Below, piece by piece: positions 53,533 through 63,740 of a DNA stretch of 64,000 bases. Numbering within the stretch: position 1 is the stretch's first letter; each line of letters starts with the position of its first letter. Both the position numbers and the translations under genes were made by a program. The notes beneath the pieces were generated by a model. That model saw only the letters and a program-made list of their open reading frames with translations, ran no database searches and was not told the DNA's origin. Source of the stretch: UBA7985 sp038141425. Its GTDB lineage: Bacteria; Pseudomonadota; Alphaproteobacteria; UBA7985. The stretch covers positions 434,001 through 498,000 of the forward strand of contig JAYQIC010000010.1 of assembly GCA_038141425.1 (NCBI GenBank), in the 5' to 3' direction.

Positions 53533-55011
53533 TCAGCCTGAGGCCGAAAGAATGGTCTGGATCCGGTCGGCGGGGGCATCGCGGACGCTCAGCCCCAGCT
53601 TGGACCGGCGCCAGAGCACGTCTTCGAGGGGGCGGGCGTATTCGCGCTGGCGCAGGTGCTCGATCTCCCCTGCCAGACCCCATCGCCGAGGTGCGCGCCG
53701 CGGTTATCGGCGATGTCGTAGGCGAAGGAGCCGTAGTTGCGCAGTAGCCGCCAGCTGACGCGCGGTTCCAGATCCGGGTGGGCGCGGCGGAACGACGCCA
53801 GCGCAGCCTCAAAATCCAGCCCGATATCTCCGCCGGGGAGCAGCGCCCCCGGGTCCAGGCCGGCGAGAGGTCGAAGAACGGCTTGAAGTGGTCAACGGCT
53901 TCTTCGGAGAGTTCGCGGTAGGCGGTGAGCTTGCCGCCAAAGATGGTCAGCAGCGGGGCTTCGCCGTCCGGCGCACTTTCGAGGCGGAAGGAGTAGTCGC
54001 GGCTGACCTTGGAGGCGGCCTTGCCCTCCTCGTACAGCAGCGGCCGCACCCCGGCGTAGGTCCAGACCACGTCGTCGTCGCTGAGCTGCTGGTCGAAGTA
54101 GCGGTTGACGGCATCGAGCATGTAGCCCTGTTCCTCGGGCGTGCAGTGCACGGCGCGGGGGTCGTCGCTGTGCTCGACGTCGGTGGTGCCGATCAGGGTG
54201 AAGTCCTACTCGTAGGGAATGGCGAACAGGATGCGGCCGTCGGTGTTCTGGAAGATGTAGGCGTGGTCGCCCTCGAAGGCCTTGCGCACAACGATGTGCG
54301 AGCCGCGCACCAGTCGCAGTTGGGCGGGCTTGTTGGCGCCCATGACCTGCGCATCCACCTGCGCGGCCCATGGACCGGCGGCGTTGACCAGCGCCCGCGA
54401 CCGAACCTCGGTTTCAGCGCCGTCTTCGGCCTGCAGGGTCAGGGCCCAGTGGCTGCCGTCGTCGCTGCGGCGGGCCTTGGTGACGGCGGTGCGGGTACGC
54501 ACGGTGGCGCCCGGGCCTCGGCGTCCATGGCGTTGAGCACCACCAGCCGCGCGTCCTGCACCCAGCAGTCGGAATAGAGGAAACCGCGCCGGACCCAGTC
54601 CTGCAGCGGGGCGCCTTCGGGGCCGGACCGCAGCGACAGCCCGCGCGAGCCGGGCAGCAGTTCGCGCTTGCCGAGGCTGTCGTAGAGGAACAGGCCGGCA
54701 CGGATCATCAGGAACGGGCGCTGCTCGGGCGAGTGCGGCAGGCAGAAGCGCAGCGGCCAGACGATGTGCGGCGCGGCGCGCATGATCACCTCGCGCTCGG
54801 CGAGGGCTTCGCCGACCATCTTGAATTCGTAGGTCTCAAGGTAGCGCAGGCCGCCGTGGATCAGCTTGGTCGAGGCCGAGGAGGTGCCGCTGGCGAAGTC
54901 CTTGGCTTCGACCAGCAGGGTCTTCAGCCCGCGACCCTGCGCATCGCGGGCGATGCCGGTGCCGTTCACACCGCCGCCGATAACGGCGAGATCGTAGAGT
55001 TCCATGCTCAA
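53533..55011 (-). pseudogene. glpD: Glycerol-3-phosphate dehydrogenase GlpD, broken by three frameshifts and one TAG codon
   Basis: FAD-dependent aerobic glycerol-3-phosphate dehydrogenase. Clear pieces: 'YDLAVIGGGVNGTGIARDAQGRGL', 'SASTKLIHGGLRYLETYEF', 'RALVNAAGPWAAQVDAQVM', 'GRILFAIPYE', then 'DFTLIGTTDVEHSDDP', 'WTYAGVRPLLYEEGKAASKVSRDYSF', 'LTIFGGKLTAYRELSEEAV' and 'REYARPLEDVLWRRSKLGLS'. Breaks lie near 54512 (one G missing), at 54206-54208 (in-frame TAG after PYE), near 53868, and near 53680 (one G missing from a run). Restored, it ends at TGA 53533-53535, about 493 residues. Its place beside the ugp-type operon fits. Whether it is a true pseudogene or poorly sequenced cannot be decided from this sequence. 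Confidence 0.82.
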
Positions 55012-55041
55012 GAGTTCTTTGCTGTGTTTCCGGAACCGGCC

Positions 55042-56748
55042 TCAGACATTGGATTTCTTGCCCTGAGAGCCCTGGGCGGCGTCCTTCTTTTTCTTCGAAG
55101 AGGCCGCTATCCTCGCCTTTTGCGATCGCTTGGCCAGATCATAACCAATCATCGCAAAGGCGGTGTTGATGCTCTTGAGCATGCGCAGCGTTTCCTGATG
55201 TATGCGGCTGGTTTCGTAGCTCTCCGGCACTTTGTCACGGAGGCGGGACAAGTGGCGGGTCTGCAGATCCCGCTCTATCTTGCGCACTTTCTCCTTCGCC
55301 TTGATCAGTCTGTGCGCGTCTTCGGGGGCCTGGGTCACCAAGGTGTTCAGCGCCCTTTGCGCATTGACCAGCACGCGGTCATGGAACTCGGTGATTTCAC
55401 TCATGCCCTGTTCGGAAAAGGCCAAGCCTTCGTCCTTGAGTTGCTGCGCCTGTTCGATCAGCCGAACGCCTGTGGCCTCGGCGGCGAATTCGAGGTTCAG
55501 TGCAATTGATGCCAGTTGGTCAGACTGGCGACGTTCGTCCTGGTTCATTTTGTCCGGAGGCAGCTGGGCGAGGAACTGCTTGATTTGCTCATGCATTTCA
55601 CGCACGTCGTCGACCTTTTCCGAGACAGCCTGTTCGACATGATCGTCCCTTGTCTGAAACAGAACGATCACGTTCCTGAGCATGCCTTCAACAGTTTCAC
55701 CCAACCGGATGACTTCCCGCAGAGCACAGGCCAGAGCCCGCGACGGCGTCCCGAGCGTCGAGGTGTCGAGGTTTGACGACAGAATGGATTGTTGGGACAG
55801 GTCAAGTCGATCCGGGATCAACCGGCGGACAAGGTGGGCCATCGGCCCCAGCACAGGCAGGCGCAACAGCGCCAGCATAAAGTTGAACGCAATGTGCAGG
55901 GAAATGACCTTCTGTGCGGCGCTCCCCCTCAGCCAGTCGAGCAGGGTCGCCTGTTGCATCAGCACCAGGAGCAGGCCCGTTGCAAGCGCCCCCCGGACCA
56001 TCAGATTGGCCACCATGATGCGGCGCGCTTCGAGGCCTGAAGACATGGTCATGGTGAAGGCCACCAGCGCTCCACCGAGATTTGCACCCAGCACCAGAGC
56101 CACGGCCGCATTCATCGGCAATAGCCCCTGCCCCACCAGCGTGACAAAGAACAGAACGCTGGCCACCGACGAATGGACCAGCCAGGTAAAGGCTGCGCCA
56201 ATCACAAAGGCGAGGATGACGTCCTGATCCAGATAGCTCATCAGCGTCAACACGGCCGGATTGCCCAGCAACGGCGCGGTCGCCATGCGGATCATGTCCA
56301 GAGAAACAAAAATCAGACCCACGCCGATCAGTATGCGGCCATGAGCCTGCCCACCGCCCCTTTCACCCCGGAGGTAGAGAGCGACCCCGGCCAGCAGCAG
56401 CAGCGGGATGATGAAATCGCGCTCGACCAGCAGTATTTGTGACACGATGGCAGAGCCAAAATCAGCGCCGAAGATGATGGCCAGCCCAGTGACGAGCCTT
56501 AAGCTGCCGCGATTGGCAAAGTTGGCGATCAGAACCGCGACTGCCGTTGCACTCTGCAGACAAATGGCGGCGAAGCCTCCGGTCACCATCGCCTGCACCC
56601 TGCGCTTGTCCGATCGTTGGAGGAAGCGTCGCAGGGCAATGGCGAATGCATCCTCGACACCCGTTCGCACCAGCCGGGCCGACCAGATCAGCAGGGCGGC
56701 GGCCCCGGCGATTGTGAACAGAAAATAGAGAAGGCTGGGTTCATGCAT
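55042..56748 (-). CDS. Na/Pi cotransporter family protein with PhoU-like C-terminal domain
   Basis: A 568-residue protein: two Na/Pi-cotransporter repeats (about residues 1-310) with the QS motifs 'CLQSATAVAVLIANF' and 'LVHSSVASVLFFVTL', then a cytoplasmic helical PhoU-like region (about 340-550), ending in a Lys-rich tail. This is the YjbB/NptA-like architecture, which exports or exchanges phosphate. It lies between glpD and the GpdQ-like gene, so it could relieve phosphate released when glycerophosphodiesters are used as carbon source (inference). Confidence 0.88.
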   Translation of the reverse strand: MHEPSLLYFLFTIAGAAALLIWSARLVRTGVEDAFAIALRRFLQRSDKRRVQAMVTGGFAAICLQSATAVAVLIANFANRGSLRLVTGLAIIFGADFGSAIVSQILLVERDFIIPLLLLAGVALYLRGERGGGQAHGRILIGVGLIFVSLDMIRMATAPLLGNPAVLTLMSYLDQDVILAFVIGAAFTWLVHSSVASVLFFVTLVGQGLLPMNAAVALVLGANLGGALVAFTMTMSSGLEARRIMVANLMVRGALATGLLLVLMQQATLLDWLRGSAAQKVISLHIAFNFMLALLRLPVLGPMAHLVRRLIPDRLDLSQQSILSSNLDTSTLGTPSRALACALREVIRLGETVEGMLRNVIVLFQTRDDHVEQAVSEKVDDVREMHEQIKQFLAQLPPDKMNQDERRQSDQLASIALNLEFAAEATGVRLIEQAQQLKDEGLAFSEQGMSEITEFHDRVLVNAQRALNTLVTQAPEDAHRLIKAKEKVRKIERDLQTRHLSRLRDKVPESYETSRIHQETLRMLKSINTAFAMIGYDLAKRSQKARIAASSKKKKDAAQGSQGKKSNV

Positions 56749-56790
56749 GCGTCAGACTCAATCTCGTGCTAAAAATGATCAGGGAGCGCC

Positions 56791-57588
56791 CTAAAACGGG
56801 AACGGCCCAGCGCCGCCAACCGGACCAATGCGAACGGTTTGAAAAGTCCCGGCCCAGCGATGGATCAGGCACCCATCGCCCTGCTCATGAAACCCGATCC
56901 TCGCGCTCTTGCGGGTATCAAAGGCGAAGGAGCTGCAGGGGGATGGCGCCGAAATCGCTGGAAACCCACCAATGTTAGAAACAATCATGCAGTGGAGGTG
57001 TCCGCAGACCACGAGGATTTCTCCCTGATGCTGTCGGAGTACATCACCGAAGGCTGCTGTCGACTGCAGGCCAATCGCGTCCATAAACACGATCCCTGTC
57101 TTGAAGGGGGGGTGATGCAGGGCGACCATTGTTGGCGCGCCGCCGATTGTCTTCAAAGTCCTGTCAAGAAATCCGAGTGTAGCGTCATCGAGAACCCCCA
57201 CGCCCTGCCCCTCAACGAGCGTATCAAGTCCAATCACGTGCAGGTCGCCGATTTGGCGGTGCCAGTTCAGCTTGCCGTCTTCACTCAAATAGCCATCCGC
57301 CGCGAAGGCAGCGCGAAGCGGTGCGCGGGCATCGTGGTTGCCTGGAATGACGTACAAGGGAAGGTCCAGCGGCGCGAGCAGACGCTTGAATTGATCATAG
57401 CTCTCCGGGCTTCCATCTTCGCTCAGATCACCGGTGACCAGCACAGCATCGACCGTTCCGACCTGCTCCCTTACCTCCTGTAAGCGCTGGATCAGCCGCT
57501 CCAGCGGTGCGTTGGTGTCGAGCCGGCCGGAGACCAGCTCGCCTTCGGCCACTATGTGCGTGTCAGAGAGCTGCAGCAGGGTGGTCAT
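56791..57588 (-). CDS. Metallophosphoesterase, GpdQ/CpdA-like phosphodiesterase
   Basis: A 265-residue class III phosphodiesterase with a two-metal site: 'LLQLSDTHI', 'VLVTGDLSEDGSPESYDQF', 'YVIPGNHDARAPL', 'MVALHHPPFKTGI' and 'LVVCGHLHCMI', all expected ligands present. Relatives are CpdA (cAMP phosphodiesterase) and GpdQ (glycerophosphodiesterase). The ATG at 57588 overlaps the ugpE-like stop by four bases, and the whole neighbourhood is for glycerophosphodiesters, so a GpdQ-type role is favoured. Open frame upstream of 57588 belongs to the other strand's reading of the permease gene and is not used. Confidence 0.85.
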   Translation of the reverse strand: MTTLLQLSDTHIVAEGELVSGRLDTNAPLERLIQRLQEVREQVGTVDAVLVTGDLSEDGSPESYDQFKRLLAPLDLPLYVIPGNHDARAPLRAAFAADGYLSEDGKLNWHRQIGDLHVIGLDTLVEGQGVGVLDDATLGFLDRTLKTIGGAPTMVALHHPPFKTGIVFMDAIGLQSTAAFGDVLRQHQGEILVVCGHLHCMIVSNIGGFPAISAPSPCSSFAFDTRKSARIGFHEQGDGCLIHRWAGTFQTVRIGPVGGAGPFPF

Positions 57589-58394
57589 TTGATCCCCGCC
57601 CGCAGGAAGGCCTGAACGAACTGGCGCTGGAACAGCAGGAAGGCCACCAGCAGGGGAGCGACCGACATCATGGTGGCCGCCGAGATAACGCTGATATCCA
57701 CGCCGTTCTCGGGTGCGCCGAAGATCGACAACCCCACGGTCAGCGGTCGTGTATCGGGCGAGTTGGTCACGATCAGGGGCCAGAGGAAATTGTTCCAGTG
57801 GGTCGAGACCGAAACCAGCGCATAGGCGAGGTAAGTCGGTTTGGCCAGAGGCACGTAAACCCGCCATAGGATCCCGAGCAGGCTGCAGCCTTCGATCCGG
57901 GCGGCCTCGTGCAGTTCGATCGGTACCGACTTGAACGACTGCCGCATCAGGAAGATGCCGAAGGCGCTGGCCATGTAGGGCATGCCGACGCCAAACAGGC
58001 TATCAAACAGCCCCAGTCGCGAGACCATGGCGTAGTTTTCGACAATCAGCACCTCGGGCAGGATGAACAGCTGCATCAGTACCAGGATGAACACGAAGTC
58101 CTTGGCCGGGAAATCCATCTTGGCAAAGGCAAAGCCCGCCAGCGTGGTGAAAAAGAACTGACCAATCAGAACGATGGTGACCAGCAGGAAGGTGTTCAGA
58201 AAGTAGCGCAGCCACGGCGCGCCTTCCCAGGCTGTCCGGAAGTTATCCAGCGTCCAGGGAGACAGCAGGTTGAAGCTCACCGCGTCAGAGCTGGTGTGGA
58301 ACGCAGCCCAGAATGCAAACAGCAGTGGAGAAATCCAGATTACCGCCAGCAGAATTGCGCCCGCCTGTTCGAGCATGGTACCGAGCCTGCTCAT
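57585..58394 (-). CDS. ugpE: ABC transporter permease, UgpE-like
   Basis: A 269-residue carbohydrate-type (CUT1) inner-membrane permease. 'LLAVIWISPLLFAFWAAF', 'PWTLDNFRTAWEGAPWLRYFLNTFLL' and the coupling loop 'SVPIELHEAARIEGCSLLGILWRVYVPLAKPTY' are typical. The ugp assignment (sn-glycerol-3-phosphate/glycerophosphodiester import) rests on the surrounding glpD, phosphodiesterases and DeoR regulator rather than on sequence alone. Overlaps the UgpA-like gene by four bases. Confidence 0.82.
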   Translation of the reverse strand: MSRLGTMLEQAGAILLAVIWISPLLFAFWAAFHTSSDAVSFNLLSPWTLDNFRTAWEGAPWLRYFLNTFLLVTIVLIGQFFFTTLAGFAFAKMDFPAKDFVFILVLMQLFILPEVLIVENYAMVSRLGLFDSLFGVGMPYMASAFGIFLMRQSFKSVPIELHEAARIEGCSLLGILWRVYVPLAKPTYLAYALVSVSTHWNNFLWPLIVTNSPDTRPLTVGLSIFGAPENGVDISVISAATMMSVAPLLVAFLLFQRQFVQAFLRAGIK

Positions 58395-59284
58395 TGATAG
58401 TGCGTCCTGCGGTCAATGAAGAACAGCTGAACCGCTGCAACGATACACAGCACGCCCAGCACCAGAATGGTCATCGCGGCCGCGTGCGGCGCATCGAAAA
58501 AGGCGAAGGCCATCTCCCAGATGTAATAGAGGATCAACTTGGAGGCGTCCGACGGTCCGCCCTTGGTCAGAATGAACAGGTGGTCGATCAGCTTTACCGA
58601 ATTGATGGTGGCGTTAACCATGATGAACAGCGTGGTCGGCATCAGCAGCGGCAGCACGATCCGTCTGGTGTAGGTCCAGCGGCTTGCGCCTTCGATGTCC
58701 GAGGCTTCTTTGAGGTCTTCGGGGATGGTCTGGAGCGCGGCCAGATAGAAGATCATGAAGAACCCGGCCTCCTTCCAGATCGTTACGATGATCACGGCCC
58801 AGAGCGCGGTTTGGGGTTGACCCAGCCAGTTGATCGACGGCAGGCCGAAGAGCCCACCGATCTGGTCGAGGACGCCCAGTCCGGGGGTATAGAAGAACAG
58901 CCACAGGTTCGCAGCCGCGATCATGGGCAGAACTGTCGGGGTGAAGTAGGCCGTGCGGACGAAGCCCCGCGCCGGGATCTTCGAATTCGCCCACAGCGCC
59001 ATCGCCAGCGCGATCACGATGGAAACGGGAATGGTGACGGCTGCATAGAGCAGATTGTTTTTGACCACGACCCAGAACGTTGGGTCGGCAAACAGGTCCG
59101 AGTAATTTTCAAGGGCAATGAATTCAGAGGGTCTGCGCCGCGTTCCACGGGAAAACAGGCTGGACCAAAACGTTGCGGCGGAGGGATAGAAGGCAAAGAT
59201 GGACAGCATCACGGCCGCTGGCGATAGCAACAGCCAGCCGTAAATCGCCTGTCTTCGACGTTCCAGATTTACCCGCTTGTTCAT
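58391..59284 (-). CDS. ugpA: ABC transporter permease, UgpA-like
   Basis: A 297-residue CUT1-type permease with six membrane segments: 'GWLLLSPAAVMLSIFAFYPSAATFW', 'YFTPTVLPMIAAANLWLFFYTP' and the coupling loop 'TIPEDLKEASDIEGASRWTYTRRIVLPLLMPTT'. It pairs with the UgpE-like protein. A 70-base gap containing a perfect hairpin separates it from the binding-protein gene upstream. Confidence 0.82.
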   Translation of the reverse strand: MNKRVNLERRRQAIYGWLLLSPAAVMLSIFAFYPSAATFWSSLFSRGTRRRPSEFIALENYSDLFADPTFWVVVKNNLLYAAVTIPVSIVIALAMALWANSKIPARGFVRTAYFTPTVLPMIAAANLWLFFYTPGLGVLDQIGGLFGLPSINWLGQPQTALWAVIIVTIWKEAGFFMIFYLAALQTIPEDLKEASDIEGASRWTYTRRIVLPLLMPTTLFIMVNATINSVKLIDHLFILTKGGPSDASKLILYYIWEMAFAFFDAPHAAAMTILVLGVLCIVAAVQLFFIDRRTHYQ

Positions 59285-59316
59285 GTATTCGGACCCTGAA
59301 CGGCATAGAGAAAATT

Positions 59317-59344
59317 GACACCGGCTCGCTACCGAGCCGGTGTC
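59317..59344 (-). promoter_or_regulatory. Perfect 12-bp hairpin between ugpB-like and ugpA-like genes
   Basis: GACACCGGCTCG (59317-59328) pairs fully with CGAGCCGGTGTC (59333-59344) around a four-base loop. On the transcribed strand it follows the binding-protein stop by about 10 bases and is followed by AATTTTC. It probably acts as a partial terminator or mRNA stabiliser, giving more binding protein than permease. The same design is seen at 27346-27374. Confidence 0.8.
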
Positions 59345-59354
59345 GTCTTAGAGC

Positions 59355-60608
59355 TTAGCGGTAAGCCTTCAGCAGACGCTCTGCTGCGGCTTGTGCTTCG
59401 CCAAGGGCGTCTTCTGCACTCTTGGAGTCCGTGAGCGCCGCCTGAATGGCATTGTTCAAGCCATCCCGCACCCGAGCGGTCTCAAAGGTCGAGAACTCGG
59501 CGACAGCGTTTTCGAGCTGGTTGCGAGCTACCAGAGCCGGTGGGAAGGCTGCTGTGTATTCCTTCAGAGCGTCGCTTTCGTAAGCGGCCGGGGATACACC
59601 CATGTAGCCGGTTGCGATGGACCAGGCCGCAGCCTGCTCTGGCGAGGTCATGAACTCGATCAGCTTCAGGGCTGCTGCACGCTCTTCGTCGGTGGTATCC
59701 TTGAAGACGTAGAAGTTACCGCCGCCCGTTGGCGAACCCTTGCGCACGTTGGCCGGCAGTTCAGCCACGCCAAAGTCGAAGCTGGCGTTGTCCTTGACCG
59801 CGCGCAGGTTACCCGTGGAGTGCCACATCATCGCCGTCTGACCTTCGAGGAAAGCCTGACGCAGGGTGCCCCATTCGACGGTACCCGTCGGCATGATGCC
59901 ATGCTCAGCGGACAGCGACTTCCAGAACTCCAGCGTTTCAACAACGGTTTCGTCGTCGAAGTAAGTGGTCAGGCCATCGTTGGACATGACTTCCTTACCG
60001 TTCTGGATCGCCAGTGCCTGGAACATCCAGTAGGGGTAACCCGTCGACGGGATCATCAGGCCGTAGGTGTCATCGTTGGTCAGCGCCTTGCCCATGGAAA
60101 TGATTTCATCCCAGGTCGTCGGTGGTGCTTCCGGGTCCAGACCGGCTGCAGCGAACTGCTCCTTGTTGTAGTAGGCGACGATGGTCGAACGCTGGAACGG
60201 AATACCCCAGGTCTGGCCTTCGATGCGGCCGTTGGCCATCAGTGCAGGGTAGAAGCTGTTCAGCCAGTCGGCATCGTCGGTCAGCGCTTCGAATGGCAGG
60301 ATCAGGTCCTGCTCGATCAGGTCATAAGCATCGATCGAGAACATAACCGCCAGTTGCGCCGGATCACCTGAGTTCAGGGCCGACAGCGCGCGAACGCGCG
60401 TGTCGTCGTAGTTACCGGAGTAAACCGCATTGACTTTGATGTCAGGGTTCTCTGCCTCAAAGTCCGCAACGATGCTGTCGACCACCTGAGTGAGAGCACC
60501 ACCTACCGCGATCGGGTAGTACATGGTCAGCTCTGTTTCAGCCGCCGCTGGCAACGCCATGCCGGCTGACATAACAACTGATAAGCCGATACCTTTTAAG
60601 TGTTTCAT
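59355..60608 (-). CDS. ugpB: ABC transporter substrate-binding protein, UgpB-like
   Basis: A 417-residue periplasmic binding protein with signal peptide MKHLKGIGLSVVMSAGMALPAAA, preceded by AGGGAGG. 'LTMYYPIAVGGALTQVVDSIVADFEAENPDIKVNAVYSGNYDDT' is strongly UgpB-like, as are 'AVMFSIDAYDLIEQDLILPF', 'WGIPFQRSTIVAYYNKEQF' and 'GSPTGGGNFYVFKDT'. UgpB binds glycerol-3-phosphate and glycerophosphocholine. Confidence 0.87.
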   Translation of the reverse strand: MKHLKGIGLSVVMSAGMALPAAAETELTMYYPIAVGGALTQVVDSIVADFEAENPDIKVNAVYSGNYDDTRVRALSALNSGDPAQLAVMFSIDAYDLIEQDLILPFEALTDDADWLNSFYPALMANGRIEGQTWGIPFQRSTIVAYYNKEQFAAAGLDPEAPPTTWDEIISMGKALTNDDTYGLMIPSTGYPYWMFQALAIQNGKEVMSNDGLTTYFDDETVVETLEFWKSLSAEHGIMPTGTVEWGTLRQAFLEGQTAMMWHSTGNLRAVKDNASFDFGVAELPANVRKGSPTGGGNFYVFKDTTDEERAAALKLIEFMTSPEQAAAWSIATGYMGVSPAAYESDALKEYTAAFPPALVARNQLENAVAEFSTFETARVRDGLNNAIQAALTDSKSAEDALGEAQAAAERLLKAYR

Positions 60609-60635
60609 AGTCTCATCCTCCCTTTGGATCTCACA

Positions 60636-61670
<1,035 letters not shown>

Positions 61671-61672
61671 CT

Positions 61673-62446
61673 CTATTCCCTCTCTGCCAGGATCAGTCGA
61701 TCGCCCAGACCATCGAGCAGCGGGCCAAAGCTGGGCTCTGGTCGCCGGTCGAGGATGACGTAATCCATGTCGGCAATGTTTTCGCCCACCGCCGGCGCCA
61801 TGCGACCGAACTTGGTTCGGTCGAGCACCAGCAGGGAAACTTCCGCATTCTCACGAATGCGCTCCCGCGCCTGCACCTCGGCGGCGTGGAATTCGAGCAG
61901 GCTGCCGCCCTCGGTGACCCCGGCGACACCGAAAATGCCAAAGTCCGCGCGGTACTGGCCAAAGAGCTTGAGCACCCCGTCGCCAAGAATATCGCGGTCG
62001 GGTAGCCTGACCTCTCCGCCCGGCAGGATGATCCGGTTCGACTGCTCTTCACTCAGGGCCATGGCAGCGCTGAGGTTGTTGGTGATTACCGTCAATTCCT
62101 TATGGTCGCGCAAAGCGCGGGCGACGCTCAGCGGTGTCGAGCCGATCGAAATGAAGATCGTGGAACCATTCTTGATGAGCGCAGCCGCGGCGGTGCCGAT
62201 GTCCCGCTTTTCAGAAATGTTCGTGCCGGCCCGCTGGTCGAAAGGCGTGTTCAGATACTGCTCTGCCAGCTCAATGCGGCCGTGCCGCCGCCGAAAGGTT
62301 TCGGAGTCACAGATGATGTCAGCGTCCCGGCGAATGGTCTGCATCGACACGTCAAAGATCTCGGCGAGCGAGCCCACTGAAACGGCGCCCTGCTCGTGCA
62401 CGAGTTCAACGATCTGACTCCGCCTGTTTCGTTTCTTCGCAGACAT
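61673..62446 (-). CDS. DeoR/GlpR family transcriptional regulator
   Basis: A 257-residue repressor. The DeoR helix-turn-helix is 'RRSQIVELVHEQGAVSVGSLAEIFDVSMQTIRRDADI' (about residues 7-45) and the sugar-phosphate-sensing domain follows ('STIFISIGSTPLSVARAL', 'VITNNLSAAMAL', 'GVLKLFGQYRADFGIFGVAGV'). GlpR of this family senses glycerol-3-phosphate, which fits the operon it heads. ATG 62446 follows GGGAG; an ATG at 62464 is an in-frame alternative. The 280-base AT-rich stretch upstream, shared with the HAD gene, probably holds its operators. Confidence 0.88.
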   Translation of the reverse strand: MSAKKRNRRSQIVELVHEQGAVSVGSLAEIFDVSMQTIRRDADIICDSETFRRRHGRIELAEQYLNTPFDQRAGTNISEKRDIGTAAAALIKNGSTIFISIGSTPLSVARALRDHKELTVITNNLSAAMALSEEQSNRIILPGGEVRLPDRDILGDGVLKLFGQYRADFGIFGVAGVTEGGSLLEFHAAEVQARERIRENAEVSLLVLDRTKFGRMAPAVGENIADMDYVILDRRPEPSFGPLLDGLGDRLILAERE

Positions 62447-62725
62447 CAAGACTCCCACTGACATCCAAACGGTGCGAGACACGGACCACTGTCCTTCATG
62501 TGTCCCAATGCAAACTAATGACAACAAAAATACTTCAAAACAACATTTTTTTATAAGCCAAAACACATTTTTTATGGGTTTGTGGGTTTTATCTGTTAAA
62601 AACGGACTAGAAAATGAAGTTTTGTATGTTTGCGTCAGGCGCTGAAGCACCTGAGGGACTGACAATCTTCTGACTCAAGTCCGCCCCCGCGCTTTGCGGT
62701 TAATCTGAACTGGTGCGAATTTACT

Positions 62726-63610
62726 ATGCTTACGACCCCCTCGATTTTTGACCGGTATGAGGAGGTAAGGAGCCGCCTGCCGACAGCGACAACAGCCGCA
62801 TCAACCCGCGAAATCTCGGCCTTGACGGACATCACTGACGAAGTCTCAGCCTTTGTGTTCGATGCTTTCGGTGTCCTGAATGTCGGCGAAACTCTGATCG
62901 AGGGCGCGGATCGGCGCCTTGATGATCTCCGGTCTCTGGGATGTCACCTTCGAATCCTGACCAATGCGGCGAGTTATGACCGCAGGGGTACGGTGGAAAA
63001 GTTCAGGCGACTTGGACTGAGTATCGAAGCGGAAGAAATCATAACCAGCCGAGACGCAGCTTTGGCAGCCCTGACGCCGGGGCTATGGGGCGGCATTGCT
63101 GCGCCCGAAGATACCCTGGAGGATATCGGCGTCGACCTGCTGCGGATCGGGCAGAGCGCCGAAAATTTTGATGCCGTTGAAGGCTTTGTTTTCCTGTCAT
63201 CTTCGGGATGGACAATGGAAAAGCAGGAAAGCCTGCTGTCTTCCCTCAAGCGCAGGAGCCGACCGGTCATCATCGCGAACGCTGACCTTGCCGCGCCGCG
63301 AGACCAAGGATTTTCGCTTGAGCCGGGGCACTTTGGTCATCTGCTGATGGACGAGGGCATTGATACTGTCCGCTTTTTCGGCAAGCCTTTCGCGGAGGTC
63401 TATGATCTGGTCGAGCAGTCATTGCCCCACGTTGGGCCGGATCGCATCGCCATGTGCGGCGACACCTTGCATACTGACATCATGGGCGCTGCTGCGCGCC
63501 AGTGGCGGACCGTACTGGTGACCCAGGACGGCCTGTTCTCCGGCCACGACACGCTGGAATATTGCCGGCGGTCCGGCCTGCATCCGGACTGGCGTCTGGC
63601 GCGGATTTGA
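62726..63610 (+). CDS. HAD superfamily class IIA hydrolase (NagD-like)
   Basis: A 294-residue phosphatase-type protein. Motif I reads 'AFVFDAFGVLNVGETL', i.e. DxFGVL in place of the usual DxDGTL/V, so the second aspartate, the general acid, is replaced by Phe. Motif II is in 'RILTNAASYDRR', the lysine of motif III in 'VRFFGKPFAEVYDL' and motif IV in 'RIAMCGDTLHTDIMGAAARQW', all NagD-like. It is divergent from the DeoR regulator gene and could dephosphorylate a glycerol-phosphate product, but the altered motif I makes activity uncertain. Confidence 0.8.
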   Translation: MLTTPSIFDRYEEVRSRLPTATTAASTREISALTDITDEVSAFVFDAFGVLNVGETLIEGADRRLDDLRSLGCHLRILTNAASYDRRGTVEKFRRLGLSIEAEEIITSRDAALAALTPGLWGGIAAPEDTLEDIGVDLLRIGQSAENFDAVEGFVFLSSSGWTMEKQESLLSSLKRRSRPVIIANADLAAPRDQGFSLEPGHFGHLLMDEGIDTVRFFGKPFAEVYDLVEQSLPHVGPDRIAMCGDTLHTDIMGAAARQWRTVLVTQDGLFSGHDTLEYCRRSGLHPDWRLARI

Positions 63611-63740
63611 GAACGGCATTCGCCTCAGCGCGCCTTTCAGAGTTGTTTTGGGACGTCTTTCGGGGGCGGCCAAGCAAGCGAACGAAAAAAGGCTCTCTGG
63701 CCATTGTCAGTTTGCACATGCCCACCGGCGCCCGCGAGGC

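Noticed and set aside
56791..57867. A longer, 358-residue start for the metallophosphoesterase
   Set aside because: The extra 93 residues are an out-of-frame reading of the ugpE-like gene; ATG 57588 begins exactly at the conserved metal-binding strand.
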